Assembly: GCA_964354255.1 (NCBI GenBank)
Contig: CAYGYX010000006.1
Location: 1 to 62,450 of the forward strand
Direction of reading: 5' to 3'
Length of the DNA stretch: 62,450 nucleotides
DNA from: VGBK01 sp964354255
GTDB lineage: Bacteria; Actinomycetota; Acidimicrobiia; Spongiisociales; UBA11373
Positions 15,837 through 26,474 of this stretch are shown one piece after another (within the stretch, counting starts at the first letter, position 1; each line of letters begins with the position of its first letter). The notes under the pieces were generated by a model. It was not told where the DNA came from. It searched no databases and was given only the letters and a program-made list of their open reading frames with translations. A program made the translations under genes and the position numbers.

Positions 15837-17081
15837 ATGGCCGCTACTCCCACCACCGCATCCAGCCGACCCGGGGCTCGCCGCCCCCGCCGGCGCCGCC
15901 GTCTCCTGCGCTTCATTCGCACCCGGGCGCTCATCTACCTGGTGCTCGGCAGCTTCGCCGCGATGATGATCTTCCCCTTCCTCTACATGTTCTTCACCTC
16001 GCTGAAGACGCCCTCCGACGTTTACACCTACCCGCCCCGGGTCCTTCCCCATGAGGCGGTCACCGCCACCTTCGAGGGGGAGGAGCTGCCGCTCTACCAG
16101 ATCGAGGTGAATGGCGAGGGGCGGCCCATGGTGCTCGCCGAGGATGGGGTGGAGGCCGGGCTCTTCGCCCCGGCCGACGACCCGGTGGACACCGTTGCCG
16201 TCCCCTTCGACCTGGTCGTGGCCACCGGCACCACCGCCCTGGTGGACGGAGAGGAGAAGCCCCTCTACCGGGTCCCGGTGGGCGAGGAGATCCGGGTGCT
16301 GGCCCTGATCCGGAACACCTCGATGGGCCGCTTCGTAGATCCCGACCAGCCCGACGTCGGTGGTTTCGCCGTGGTCCGCACCGCCCAGAAGGCCGAACGG
16401 CTGAGCGCCGAGTGGGGCAACTACCGCGACGTCATGGGCATCCGCGACTTCGATCGGGCCCTGACCAACACCATCCTCATCACCATCCTGGTGGTGGGAG
16501 GGAGCCTGTTCACCTCGATCATGGGCGGCTACGCCTTCGCCCGCATCCGCTTCCCCGGCCGGGACAAGATCTTCGTCGGCTACCTCGGGTCGATCATGAT
16601 CCCCTTCGTGGTGCTCATGATCCCCCTCTTCCAGATCGTGGTGCAGCTCAACTGGAACAACTCACTGGCCTCTCTGGTGTGGCCCTTCATCTTCACCGCC
16701 TACGGCACCTTCCTCATGCGCCAGTTCTTCGTGTCGATCCCGAAGGACCTCGAGGAGGCGGCCTTCATCGACGGCGCCTCCCGGATGCGGATCCTGTGGC
16801 GGATCTTCGTGCCCCTGTCCTGGCCGGCGATCGCCACCCTGGCCACCTTCCAGTTCCTCTACGCCTGGAACTCGTTCATCTGGCCGCTGGTGGTCATCGA
16901 CGCCGGCAACACCAAGTCCCACGTCCTGACGCTGGCCCTGTCCATCCTCGGCGGCCAGGGAGCCGATGAGCCCCAGCTGGTCTTCGCCGGAGTGACCCTG
17001 GCCATGACCGTGCCCCTGGTGGTGTTCGTCATGGCGCAGCGGTACTTCGTCGAGAACGTCGCCTCCAGTGGGATCAAGTGA
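15837..17081 (+). CDS. ABC sugar permease, MalG/UgpE-like, with extracytoplasmic insertion
   Basis: A 414-residue partner permease. The basic N-terminus is followed by TM1 (YLVLGSFAAMMIFPFLYMFF). About 140 residues then intervene before the next membrane segment (TNTILITILVVGGSLF), where typical MalG-type proteins have only a short loop. That acidic insert, about residues 65-200, should lie outside the membrane and could contact the binding protein. The EAA loop reads EEAAFIDGASRMRILWRIFVP. The C-terminus QRYFVENVASSGIK is typical of the family. It starts 3 bases after the first permease, and its TGA overlaps the GTG of the alpha-galactosidase gene by 4 bases. Confidence 0.9.
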   Translation: MAATPTTASSRPGARRPRRRRRLLRFIRTRALIYLVLGSFAAMMIFPFLYMFFTSLKTPSDVYTYPPRVLPHEAVTATFEGEELPLYQIEVNGEGRPMVLAEDGVEAGLFAPADDPVDTVAVPFDLVVATGTTALVDGEEKPLYRVPVGEEIRVLALIRNTSMGRFVDPDQPDVGGFAVVRTAQKAERLSAEWGNYRDVMGIRDFDRALTNTILITILVVGGSLFTSIMGGYAFARIRFPGRDKIFVGYLGSIMIPFVVLMIPLFQIVVQLNWNNSLASLVWPFIFTAYGTFLMRQFFVSIPKDLEEAAFIDGASRMRILWRIFVPLSWPAIATLATFQFLYAWNSFIWPLVVIDAGNTKSHVLTLALSILGGQGADEPQLVFAGVTLAMTVPLVVFVMAQRYFVENVASSGIK

Positions 17082-18487
17082 CCAGGGAGATCACCTGGGC
17101 AGAGGAGGCGTTGCTTCCCGTGACCGACGCGGCCGCCTTCTACCGGCACGGCTGGCATTCGTGGTCGGGAGCCGCCTGGCTCGACCCCGGCCGGCCGCCG
17201 GAGAGGATCGCCGACCGGGTGCGCCGGCTGGGGGTGGCCGATCCCATCCACGACGCCGGCCCCCGGCACGGCGGCAGCGGGGTCGGGGCGGTGGAGCATA
17301 CCGACGGTTCGGTCAGCCTGCTGGGGGCCCTGGCCCCGGACGCCTGGGTGTTCCTCGACGGGGAGCGGTTGCTGGGGAGGTACGAGACCGGGCCCGGGCC
17401 CTGGTACCGCGCCCGGGGGGATGAATCGGCGGTGTTCGAGGGCTATGCCGCCGAACTGCGGCACCACCTCGGCGGCCGGCTCACCGCCCCCCAGCGCCTG
17501 TGGTGCTCCTGGTATGGGATGTACCGCGATATCGGTGAGGAATCGGTCCGCCGGGTGCTCGCCGGGCTCGGCGGGCTGGCCTTCGACACCGTCCAGGTGG
17601 ACGACGGCTGGGAGCAGGCGGTGGGGGATTGGCTGCCCAACGACCGCTTCCCCGCCGGCATGGAGGACCTGGCCCAGCGCATCCGCTCCGCCGGCTTCCG
17701 CCCCGGCCTGTGGCTCTCCCCGCTCATCGCTCAGTCGGACTCGGAGTTCGCCGCCGGGCACCCCGATCTGCTGCTGCACGACGAGCAGGGTGACCTGGTG
17801 GTGGCCGGGGAGTGCTGGGGCGGGCCCTACCACCCCCTCGACCCCACTCATCCCGGGGTGCTGGAGCACCTCGACGCCCTCATCCGCCGGGTCCGGGGCT
17901 GGGGTTTCGGCTTCCTGAAGCTCGACTTCCTCTACGGGGCCGCCTTCCCGGGCCGCCGCCACCAGGCCGCCGGGCGCGAAGCGAGCTTCCGCGCGGCCGC
18001 CGAGGTGATGCGCCGGGCGGCCGGCGACGACTGCTACCTGCTGGCCTGCGGGGCGCCGGTCATCGCCTCCATCGGGGTGTTCGACGGCATCCGCATCGGG
18101 CCCGACGTGGCCGAGTGGTGGCACGACCCCGGCCAGACCGCCGGGGCCCGCAACGCCCTCGAGACCAGCGCCCACCGGCTGTGGCTGCGAGGAGTGCTCG
18201 ACCTCGATCCCGACGTCTGCTTCTTCCGCTCGCGGCAGCTCGATCTGGGTGCCGAAGCGCAATCCCTGCTCCGCGACCTAGCCCGGATCGCCGGCTTCCG
18301 AGGGGTCTCGGACCCACCGGACTGGCTCCAGGCAGCGGAGCGGTCCCGGCTCGCCGCCTTCCTGGAGGAGGGGGAGGTGGTGGTCACTCGCCGGGGCCGG
18401 GCGCGGTGGGCGGTCGACGGACGCGAGATCGATCTGAGCGGGGGGTTCGGCACCTCGGAGCCCGGGCGGGAGGAGGGGGCTCGGTGA
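17078..18487 (+). CDS. Alpha-galactosidase (GH36/GH27-type melibiase)
   Basis: Hydrolyses terminal alpha-1,6-galactosides. Its 469 residues lack a signal peptide, so it acts in the cytoplasm on sugars imported by the adjacent transporter. The TIM-barrel shows WCSWYGMYRDIGEE, VDDGWEQAVGDW, FRPGLWLSPLIAQ, the nucleophile in FLKLDFLYGA (Asp283) and the acid/base in IGPDVAEWW (Asp343). It is shorter than the ~700-residue GH36 enzymes because the N-terminal beta-sandwich is reduced to about 130 residues, with YRHGWHSWSGAAW near the start. It is coupled by 4-base overlaps to the permease upstream and galT downstream. Related barrel enzymes with other specificity cannot be excluded, but the gal genes support this call. 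Confidence 0.88.
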   Translation: MTREITWAEEALLPVTDAAAFYRHGWHSWSGAAWLDPGRPPERIADRVRRLGVADPIHDAGPRHGGSGVGAVEHTDGSVSLLGALAPDAWVFLDGERLLGRYETGPGPWYRARGDESAVFEGYAAELRHHLGGRLTAPQRLWCSWYGMYRDIGEESVRRVLAGLGGLAFDTVQVDDGWEQAVGDWLPNDRFPAGMEDLAQRIRSAGFRPGLWLSPLIAQSDSEFAAGHPDLLLHDEQGDLVVAGECWGGPYHPLDPTHPGVLEHLDALIRRVRGWGFGFLKLDFLYGAAFPGRRHQAAGREASFRAAAEVMRRAAGDDCYLLACGAPVIASIGVFDGIRIGPDVAEWWHDPGQTAGARNALETSAHRLWLRGVLDLDPDVCFFRSRQLDLGAEAQSLLRDLARIAGFRGVSDPPDWLQAAERSRLAAFLEEGEVVVTRRGRARWAVDGREIDLSGGFGTSEPGREEGAR

Positions 18488-19533
18488 GACCGCCGACCTT
18501 CCCTTCTCCCCACCGCCGCCGCAACCCCCTCACCGGGGCTTGGGTCCTGGTCTCGGCCCAGAGGACCGACCGACCCTGGCGGGGGAAGGTGGAGCGGCCC
18601 GACGTTCCCCCGGTGCCGAGGCACGACCCCGCCTGCCACCTCTGCCCGGGGGCGGCTCGGGCCACCGGCGAGCGTAATCCGGACTACTCCGGCACTTACG
18701 TGTTCACCAACGACTTCCCGGCGATGGTCCCCGATGTGGTCCCCGAGCAGGTCACCGCCGGCGACCTCTTCCAGGCCGAGGTGGAGGCCGGCACCTGCCG
18801 GGTGGTGTGCTTCTCCCCGCGCCACGACCTGGCCCTGTCGGAGATGGATGATGCCGGGGTCGAGGCGGTAGTCGGGGTCTGGATCGAGGAGGCGGCGGCG
18901 CTCGGAGCTACCTACCCGTGGGTGCAGATCTTCGAGAATCGTGGCGAGGCCATGGGCGCCTCCAATCCCCATCCCCACGGCCAGATCTGGGCCGGGTCGT
19001 CCATCCCCAGCTTCATCGAGGCCGAGGACGTCCATCAGCGTGCTCACTTCGCCGAGCACGGGCGGCCGCTGCTCACCGAGTACCTCGAGGCGGAAGCGGC
19101 CGACGGGGCGCGGCTGGTGGTCGCCGACGAGGAGTGGCTGGCAGTGGTGCCCTATTGGGCGGTGTGGCCCTTCGAGACCCTCCTCGCCCCCCGCCGGCCG
19201 GTGCGGCGCCTCACCGAGCTTGATGAGGCGGGGCGGCGCTCCTTGGCCCGGGTCCTGCGCCGGCTGTTGGTGCGCTACGACAACCTGTTCCGGCACCCCT
19301 TCCCCTACTCGATGGGGTGGCACGGTGCCCCCTTCGGGTGGGACGACGCCGACCACTGGGTGTTGCACGCCCACCTCTACCCGCCGCTGCTGCGCTCGGC
19401 CACCATCCGCAAATTCATGGTCGGCTATGAGTTGACCGCCGAGGCGCAGCGCGACCTGACCCCCGAAGAGGCGGCCCGGCGCCTGCGCTCCTTGCCCGAT
19501 CGCCACTACCGGGCGGACGCGGATGGACGCTGA
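18484..19533 (+). CDS. galT: Galactose-1-phosphate uridylyltransferase
   Basis: Transfers UMP from UDP-glucose to galactose 1-phosphate, the second Leloir step. It has 349 residues, the usual length. Signatures are RRNPLTGAWVLVSAQRTDRPW, zinc-ligand CHLCPG, VFTNDFPAM and the active-site ASNPHPHGQIWA, in which His165 is the predicted uridylylated residue. The second-half MGWHGAPF and WVLHAHLYPPLLRSATIRKF match the family. The frame is open for 670 bases upstream, but that part is the shadow of the alpha-galactosidase gene. The real start is GTG 18484, overlapping the previous TGA. It overlaps galK by 11 bases. Confidence 0.95.
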   Translation: MRPPTFPSPHRRRNPLTGAWVLVSAQRTDRPWRGKVERPDVPPVPRHDPACHLCPGAARATGERNPDYSGTYVFTNDFPAMVPDVVPEQVTAGDLFQAEVEAGTCRVVCFSPRHDLALSEMDDAGVEAVVGVWIEEAAALGATYPWVQIFENRGEAMGASNPHPHGQIWAGSSIPSFIEAEDVHQRAHFAEHGRPLLTEYLEAEAADGARLVVADEEWLAVVPYWAVWPFETLLAPRRPVRRLTELDEAGRRSLARVLRRLLVRYDNLFRHPFPYSMGWHGAPFGWDDADHWVLHAHLYPPLLRSATIRKFMVGYELTAEAQRDLTPEEAARRLRSLPDRHYRADADGR

Positions 19534-20652
19534 GGGCCGGGCCCGGCGGCTGTTCGAGAGGAGCTTCCGCGGTGCCCCGACCCACCTGGTGCGGGCGCCG
19601 GGGAGAGTGAACCTCATCGGCGATCACACCGACTACAACGACGGGTTCGTACTGCCCATGGCGATCGAGCGGGCCACCTGGGTTGCCCTGCGGCCTCGGG
19701 GCGACCGCCGGGTGTGGCTGGTGTCGGAGGGCTATCCCGAGGCGCGCTTCCACCTCGATGATCTGGACCGGGCGGGGCCTCCGTGGGGGCAGTACGTCAA
19801 GGGCGTCGCCTGGGCGATCGGCCCCGGGGGCACCGCCGGATGGGACGGCGCCGTCGCCACCGACATCCCGGTGGGGGCCGGCCTCTCCTCGTCGGCGGCG
19901 CTCGAACTGGCCGCGGCCCGGGCCTTCTCGGTGGCTGCCGGCACCGCCTGGGACCCTCCGGCGGCAGCGCGGGCCGCCCAGCGGGCCGAGGTCGAGTGGG
20001 TGGGTATGCCCTGCGGGATCATGGACCAGCTGGTCATCGCCTCCGCCGAAGCGGGAAGGGCCCTGTTCATCGACTGCCGGACCCTGGAATGGGCGGGGCG
20101 CGTCCTTCCCCCGGGCAGCACGGTGGTGGTGCTCGACACCGGCACCCGTCGCGATCTGGTGAGATCGGCCTACAACGAGCGGCGCGCCGCCTGTGAGGAA
20201 GCCGCCGCCCGGCTCGGGGTGACCGCCCTGCGCGATGTCGGGGAGGATGACCTGGTACGGCTGCCGCCGGGGGAGTTGCAGCGCCGGGCCCGCCATGTGG
20301 TCTCCGAGAACGCCCGCACCGTGGCCGCCGCCGAGGCGATGGAGCGCTCCGACGCGGCGCGGCTGGGAGCGCTCATGGTGGAGAGCCATCGCAGCCTGCG
20401 AGATGACTACGAGGTTTCCAGCGAGGCGCTCGACGCCATGGTGGCCGCCGCCCTCGCCGCCCCGGGCTGTCTGGGGGCGCGCCTGACCGGGGCCGGCTTC
20501 GGCGGCTCCGCCGTGGCCCTGGTGGAATCGGCTTCGGTGGAGGGCTTCGTCGCTTCGACCCTGCGTGCTTACGGGACCCCGGGCGGCTCCGTGGCGGCGG
20601 CCTATCCGAGTCGCCCCGCCGCCGGGGTCGAGTGCCGGCCCTGGAGTGAGCC

Positions 20653-20656
<4 letters not shown>
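19523..20656 (+). CDS. galK: Galactokinase
   Basis: Phosphorylates galactose to galactose 1-phosphate with ATP in the cytoplasm. The 377 residues have the complete GHMP-kinase pattern: the galactokinase signature RAPGRVNLIGDHTDYNDG at residues 24-41, the phosphate-binding PVGAGLSSSAALELA, MPCGIMDQLVIASA and the C-terminal GARLTGAGFGGSAVALV. ATG 19523 lies inside the end of galT (11-base overlap), and its TGA overlaps the GTG of galE. This tight packing means the enzymes are translated together. Confidence 0.96.
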
Positions 20657-21651
<995 letters not shown>

Positions 21652-21739
21652 GCGGGTCGCGCCCGGCAGCGCTCATGTAGGGTCTCAGCGCGGTCTCGGG
21701 AGGAGGGACGACCGTAGGGGGCCGCGACCCCTGCACTAG

Positions 21740-22833
21740 ATCGACTGGTTGCGCGTGCCGGCGGTGCTGCTTCTCTTCCCCTTCCACCCCGGGCGGGTCT
21801 CCAACGCCGGTGAGGCCTTCTCCGTCAAGGGCCGGCAGGTGTTCACCCTGATGACACGCGCGGTGTCGTTCATCGACGGGTGGCACATGCCGCTCCTGTT
21901 CGTACTGGCGGGAGCATCCACCTACCTGGCTCTCGGGCGCCGTACCCGGCGCGAGCACGAGTCGGAGCGGGTGCGGCGGCTGCTGGTCCCCTTCCTCTTC
22001 GGGATCCTGGTGCTCATCCCCCCGCAGACGCGGTACGGGGCTCGCTTCAACGCCGGATGCCACGACTCCTACCTCCACTACCTGGCGGGCGATGCCTTCT
22101 TCAAGGTGAGCCTCTGAGAGGGAGGGGACTACTGCGGCGGCCTGGGAAAGGGCCACCGGTGGTTCATCCTGTTCCTGTTCATCATCTCGTTGGCGGCACT
22201 GCCCTGTGGGGAGGCCACCGTCGGGAAGCCTCCCGCCTCGTGGGACTCTCCCGGCTCCTCGCCCACCCGGGGGGCTGGCTGCTCGCCGGGTTCGCCATCT
22301 CCGTGGGTGATGCGCTGCCCGAGATCGGTGGCAAGAACATCTTCTACTACTTCGTCTTCTTCGTGCTCGGCTACCTCGCGCTGTGCTCCGACGAGTTCAT
22401 CGATGCGGCGCGACGGTATGCCTGGCTGGTCCTTCCGATCGGCATCGCGGGGGCGGTGTGGCGGACCGCCACCTCGAGCTGGGGTGGCAGCCTGGCGGAC
22501 CCCTTGGCGGCATTGGCGGGGGTCAGCTTCCTGGGCATGACGGCGCGCTGGCTGATCATCGTCGGGTTGCTGGGCGCGGTAAGCAGGCTGCCGAATCGCC
22601 GGCCCCGAGCGCTCGAGTACCTCGCCGAGGGCTCCTACCCCATCCACATCCTCCACCAGAGCGTCATCATCGTGGTGGCCGTCTATGTCCTGGGCCTGGA
22701 CATCCCGTGGGCCGTCCAGTGGGTGGTTCTTCTCGCTGCCTCGGTGGCGCTCACCGTCCTCTGCTACGAGATAGTGCGCCGGGTCGCCTGGCTGCGCCCC
22801 CTCTTTGGGATGCGGCCCCGCGCAGGTGCGTAA
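21740..22833 (+). pseudogene. Decayed acyltransferase-3 family membrane protein
   Basis: Remains of a multi-pass acyltransferase-3 (OpgC-like) gene. The first part reads DWLRVPAVLLLFPFHPGR, IDGWHMPLLFVLAGAS and RLLVPFLFGILVLIPPQ, but a TAG at 21737 cuts off its normal start and a TGA at 22115-22117 interrupts it. The same frame continues past that stop with GKGHRWFILFLFIISLAALP. Around 22195-22225 the homology shifts frame, continuing as PGGWLLAGFAISVGDALP, NIFYYFVFFVLGYLALCSDE and YPIHILHQSVIIVVAVYVL to a TAA at 22833. One premature stop plus one frameshift argue for a true pseudogene. Confidence 0.8.
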
Positions 22834-23090
22834 CCGTCGCCGCCTGCCTGTGGGTACTCGCCTTCGCCCAACGCCGGCTGGGCCGGCCGGGGCGGCCTGC
22901 CCTGGCCAGAGGCGCCTACGCCTCTTTCCTCGTACAGGGACCGGTACTGGTCGGGCTGGCCCTGGGGCTCCGTCCCATCCCGGTCGTGGGTGAGGTGAAG
23001 GCACTGGTGCTGGCCGTCACCGGCGTGGCGGCGTCGTTCGCCATCGCCCGACCCCTCGTCCTCCGCACCCCACCAGGACGGATCCGCTGA
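22827..23090 (+). pseudogene. C-terminal remnant of a second acyltransferase-3 protein
   Basis: In a third frame, starting where the previous remnant ends, about 87 residues resemble the last two membrane helices of another acyltransferase-3 protein: CLWVLAFAQRRLGRPG, ARGAYASFLVQGPVLVGLAL, VKALVLAVTGVAASFAIA. There is no start codon context and no upstream part. The two remnants lie end to end, so either a fusion or two adjacent paralogues have decayed here. Confidence 0.6.
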
Positions 23091-23269
23091 CGCCGGGACG
23101 GGGCGGCTATGGCCAGCGGGGCGCCGGGTGTCGGTAACGGCCGACGTCGGGCTGGTCCCCCGACGGTGTGGGTCGAGTGGGCGCTTGCACCCCTCTACCT
23201 CCCCGGTCGGTCCCCCGCAACTCGATCCCGATGTACAGTCGGCTTCCAGGGCACGCGAAGGAGTGTGAG

Positions 23270-24613
23270 ATGGAGGCCGTCCCCTTCACCGAGAAGAGCT
23301 ACTGGCTCGGCACCCGCCCGTACGAGCCGGGCCTGCCGCTCGCCGGCGACCTCGAAGTCGACGTGGCGATCATCGGAGCCGGCTACACGGGCCTGACCAG
23401 CGCCTACTTCCTCAAGGAGGCGGAGCCGGGCCTGCGCGTGGCCTTGCTCGAGGCCGACGTCGTCGGCTGGGGCGCGAGCGGGCGCAACGGCGGCTTCTCC
23501 ATGACGAAGATGGGGATGATGCACTCCCTCACGGCGCTGCGCTTCGGCAAGGCGCGCGCCGTGGAGGCGCACGAGTACGCCGAGCGGGCGGTGAACCTCG
23601 TGCACCAGATGGTCGAGGAGCTCGGCTTCGACTGCGACTACGAGCACCCCGGCTACTTGTGGGTCGCCACCTCGGAGAAGCACCGCCAGCGGCTGTACAA
23701 GGAGATCGAGCTCGTCCACCGGCTCGGCATCTCGGGCATCTCACTGATCGATTCGCACGAGCTGCGTCAGCGGGTCAACAGCCCGCTGTACGTCGGCGGC
23801 GCGTGGTGGGAGCCCAACTGCGGGATCGTCAACCCGGCGAAGCTGGCGTGGTCATGGCGCGACGCGGTCGCGGCGCGCGGCGTCGAGATCTACGAGCGCA
23901 CACCGGTGCAGACCGTCGAGCAGACGGCGGGCGGCTCCGTGCTCACGACCCCCGGCGGGCGCGTGCGTGCCCGCAAGGTCGTCTTCGCCACCAACGCGTG
24001 GTCGCACCAGTTCGCGCAGCTCGCGACCAAGCAGGTGCCGATCTGGACGTACATCGTCATGACCGAGCCGCTCACAGACGCGCAGCGGGAGGCGATCCGC
24101 TGGCACGGCCGCGAGGGCGTCGAGGACTTCCGCGACTTCGTCCACTACTACCGGCTCACTGCGGACGACCGCATCGTCTGGGGCGGGCGCGACGTTGCCC
24201 TCAGTCTCGACGGCACCATGGACCACGACCTCAACGACGCGGTCTTCGCCGCCCTGCGCGAGGACCTGCGCCGGACCTTCCCGGCGCTGGCGGGCATCCG
24301 CTTCACGCACGCGTGGGGCGGCCCGGTGTCGGCGGCGCTCGACCTCTTCCCGGTGATCGGCCACGCCGGCACGCCGGATTGCGTCTACGTGCTCGGGTGC
24401 GTGGGTCACGGCGTGTCGATCACCCACCTGCACGGCCAGACGGTGCGCGACCTGGTGCTCGAGCGCGACACCGACCTGACCCGGTCGTTCTTCGTCGACC
24501 GGCGGGTGATCCGCGTGCCGCGCGGGCCGCTGCGCGGCGTTGTCACCCGCGCGATGGCCGGCTTCATGCGCTGGGAGGACCGCCGCTACGACGTGATGCC
24601 GGACGGCCGCTGA
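23270..24613 (+). CDS. FAD-dependent amine/amino-acid oxidoreductase (DadA/PuuB-like)
   Basis: A 447-residue flavoprotein of the D-amino-acid oxidase superfamily. The opening YWLGTRPYEPGLPLAGDLEVD is characteristic of gamma-glutamylputrescine-oxidase-like members. The FAD fold VDVAIIGAGYTGLTSAYFL and the flavin-site GWGASGRNGGFSM follow, with C-terminal VYVLGCVGHGVSITHLHGQT. ATG 23270 is chosen because GAAGGAG ends 6 bases before it; an open extension upstream lacks coding character. It stands alone between the acyltransferase remnants and a 470-base spacer. Its codons favour GCG and CGC more than its neighbours do, which may indicate a separate origin. The substrate is unknown. Confidence 0.82.
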   Translation: MEAVPFTEKSYWLGTRPYEPGLPLAGDLEVDVAIIGAGYTGLTSAYFLKEAEPGLRVALLEADVVGWGASGRNGGFSMTKMGMMHSLTALRFGKARAVEAHEYAERAVNLVHQMVEELGFDCDYEHPGYLWVATSEKHRQRLYKEIELVHRLGISGISLIDSHELRQRVNSPLYVGGAWWEPNCGIVNPAKLAWSWRDAVAARGVEIYERTPVQTVEQTAGGSVLTTPGGRVRARKVVFATNAWSHQFAQLATKQVPIWTYIVMTEPLTDAQREAIRWHGREGVEDFRDFVHYYRLTADDRIVWGGRDVALSLDGTMDHDLNDAVFAALREDLRRTFPALAGIRFTHAWGGPVSAALDLFPVIGHAGTPDCVYVLGCVGHGVSITHLHGQTVRDLVLERDTDLTRSFFVDRRVIRVPRGPLRGVVTRAMAGFMRWEDRRYDVMPDGR

Positions 24614-25086
24614 GGCGACACCACCGCGTGGTCGAACGCGGCGCCGCGGGCGGGCGTCCGGTGGACGGCGCACGCCTTGGGAACATGCCATCGAAGGGCT
24701 GTCGCGTGTCGGGACCCCTCATCCCCTTTCCCCGCCCACCCCTGGCGGGATGACGCTGTCGCCCGAACCTGGAAACGGCAAGCCGAACACAAAGCGTGAC
24801 AGGGTGGTGGCGGCTCCCGGCGACCGTTCGGGAATGTCAGTTTGGGCGGCTGCCACCAGCGGCAGAGCCCGCCTGGTGGCCGACATATCGACGGCGGACG
24901 CCGAAGCGTCCCCGGATACCCCCTGACCGGCGCACCCCCAGCCGTCCTTGACCTCCGGGGTCGGTCTTCACCCCCGAGCCTTACGCAGGGCGGCATGGCG
25001 GCTGCGCCCGTCCGCGCAGCCCGCGGCAGCCGGTGCTGGCCTCTCCTACACTCGCTTCGGCGTTCGCTGAAGGGGGAGGTACTGCG
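24614..25086. other. Intergenic region before the alcohol dehydrogenase gene
   Basis: About 470 bases with stops in all useful frames. I see no RNA gene, repeat or convincing promoter boxes. It ends in GGGGGAGG (25072-25079), the ribosome-binding site of the dehydrogenase. Confidence 0.5.
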
Positions 25087-26145
25087 ATGCCGCGGTCGAC
25101 GGTTGTGGGGTACGCGGCGCGGGCGGCCGGGCAGCCGCTGGAGCCTTTCACCTACCAAGAACCCGAACTGGGGGACGATGAGCTCCGGATCGCCGTCTCC
25201 CACTGCGGTGTCTGTTACACGGACATCCACGGCGTCGACGACGACTTCGGCATCTTCTCGTTCCCCCTCGTCCCCGGTCACGAGATCGTCGGCCGGGTGA
25301 CGGAGGTGGGGCGAGCGGTCTCCGGGCTGAAGGCGGGGGACCGGGTCGGCATCGGCTGGCAGGGCCGCTGTTGCGGGGAGTGCGAGTGGTGCCGGGCGGG
25401 GGAAGAGCACCTCTGCCAGGACATAGCCGACTGCGGGACCTGGACGCCGTACGGCGGCTTCTCGTCGGCGGTGGTGGTGGACGGCCGGTTCGCCTACCCG
25501 CTGCCCGCCGCCATGGCCCCCGAGGTGGCCGCGGTGCTCATGTGCGCCGGCCTCGCCGTCTACCCGCCGCTCCGCCGGTACGCAGCCGGGGCCTCCCGGC
25601 AGGTCGGCATCATCGGGGTCGGCGGCCTGGGCCATCTGGCAATCGAGTTCGCTCACGCCCTCGGCTGCGAGGTCACCGCCCTCTCCTCCTCACCCGGAAA
25701 AGAGGAGGAGGCCCGTGCCTTCGGTGCCGACCACTTCCTCCTCTCAACCGACCAGGCAGCCATGAAGCAGGCCGAATACAGCTTCGACCTGCTGCTCTGC
25801 ACCGCCCACGCGGGGAACGATTGGGCAACCCTGCTGATGGCCCTGAAGAAGAAGGGCCGGCTGGTGCTCGTGGCCTTCTCGCCACTTGACCTGGAAGTTG
25901 CCGTGGGCGGCTCGGCATCCGGCCCGGTGGTCGACCTGGTGGCCCATCAGTTGTCGGTCACCGGCTCCTTCCTCGGCAGCCGAGCCGACATGCGGGAGAT
26001 GCTCACCTTCGCCCAGGAGCACCGCATCATCCCGCGGATTGAGCTGATGCCCATGTCGCAGGTGAACGAGGCGATCCTCCGGGTGCGGCAGAACCGGGCC
26101 CGCTACCGGGTGGTGCTGGTGAACGACTTGGGGCCTGCCGACTGA
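25087..26145 (+). CDS. Zinc-dependent alcohol dehydrogenase (CAD/YahK-like)
   Basis: A 352-residue medium-chain dehydrogenase that would interconvert alcohols and aldehydes with NAD(P)H. The catalytic zinc ligands are in SHCGVCYTDIHG and VPGHEIVGRVTEVG. Four structural-zinc cysteines are in CCGECEWCRAGEEHLC. The Rossmann motif is VGIIGVGGLGHLAIEFAHALG. These match the cinnamyl-alcohol-dehydrogenase branch, whose members usually prefer NADPH and aromatic or aliphatic aldehydes. The start at ATG 25087 follows a GGGGGAGG element. It is a single gene with no evident operon partner, about 330 bases before the aconitase gene. Confidence 0.88.
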   Translation: MPRSTVVGYAARAAGQPLEPFTYQEPELGDDELRIAVSHCGVCYTDIHGVDDDFGIFSFPLVPGHEIVGRVTEVGRAVSGLKAGDRVGIGWQGRCCGECEWCRAGEEHLCQDIADCGTWTPYGGFSSAVVVDGRFAYPLPAAMAPEVAAVLMCAGLAVYPPLRRYAAGASRQVGIIGVGGLGHLAIEFAHALGCEVTALSSSPGKEEEARAFGADHFLLSTDQAAMKQAEYSFDLLLCTAHAGNDWATLLMALKKKGRLVLVAFSPLDLEVAVGGSASGPVVDLVAHQLSVTGSFLGSRADMREMLTFAQEHRIIPRIELMPMSQVNEAILRVRQNRARYRVVLVNDLGPAD

Positions 26146-26474
26146 GAAGTGCCCTTCCGCTGCGTCTGGTGGCACCGGGCGCACCGCCGCCCTCCTGGCC
26201 CCCGCCCACCCCGGCTCGCCAGTGCGGCCGTCATAGTGACTTGCGGGCCAAAGGCCCGACGGCGACCTTGGGGTTTCGATGACGGGCCTGTGCCCCAGCG
26301 AGTAGTTGGCCCGGTCGGGGGTTCACTGACGGCCGTTTCGGGCCGACACGCACCGTCCTGTTGTCTTTGAGGCCAAATGGCCACGGCGGCCCGGTCGGGC
26401 TGCGACCCTGACCCCGAAAGCCCCTCGGCTACCCTGCCGGGGTTGGCAGATCTGGGCCCACTGGAGGTACCGAA
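26146..26474. other. Intergenic region upstream of the citrate gene cluster
   Basis: About 330 non-coding bases that must hold the promoter of the aconitase-to-PEPCK cluster. It contains CGGGCC-AAA-GGCCCG (26244-26258), an inverted repeat with 6-bp arms, and GGCC-AAAT-GGCC (26371-26382), a related smaller one 125 bases on. Both share a GGCCAAA core and could bind a dimeric regulator. I cannot place -35/-10 boxes. Confidence 0.4.

Noticed and set aside
17812..18483. N-terminal extension of galT
   Set aside because: This part is the alpha-galactosidase gene read in another frame; GalT homology and length begin at GTG 18484.
26244..26258. DosR-type hypoxia box
   Set aside because: The palindrome has GGGCC/GGCCC arms with an AAA centre, which does not fit the GGGACT...AGTCCC consensus. 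I kept it only as an unnamed inverted repeat.
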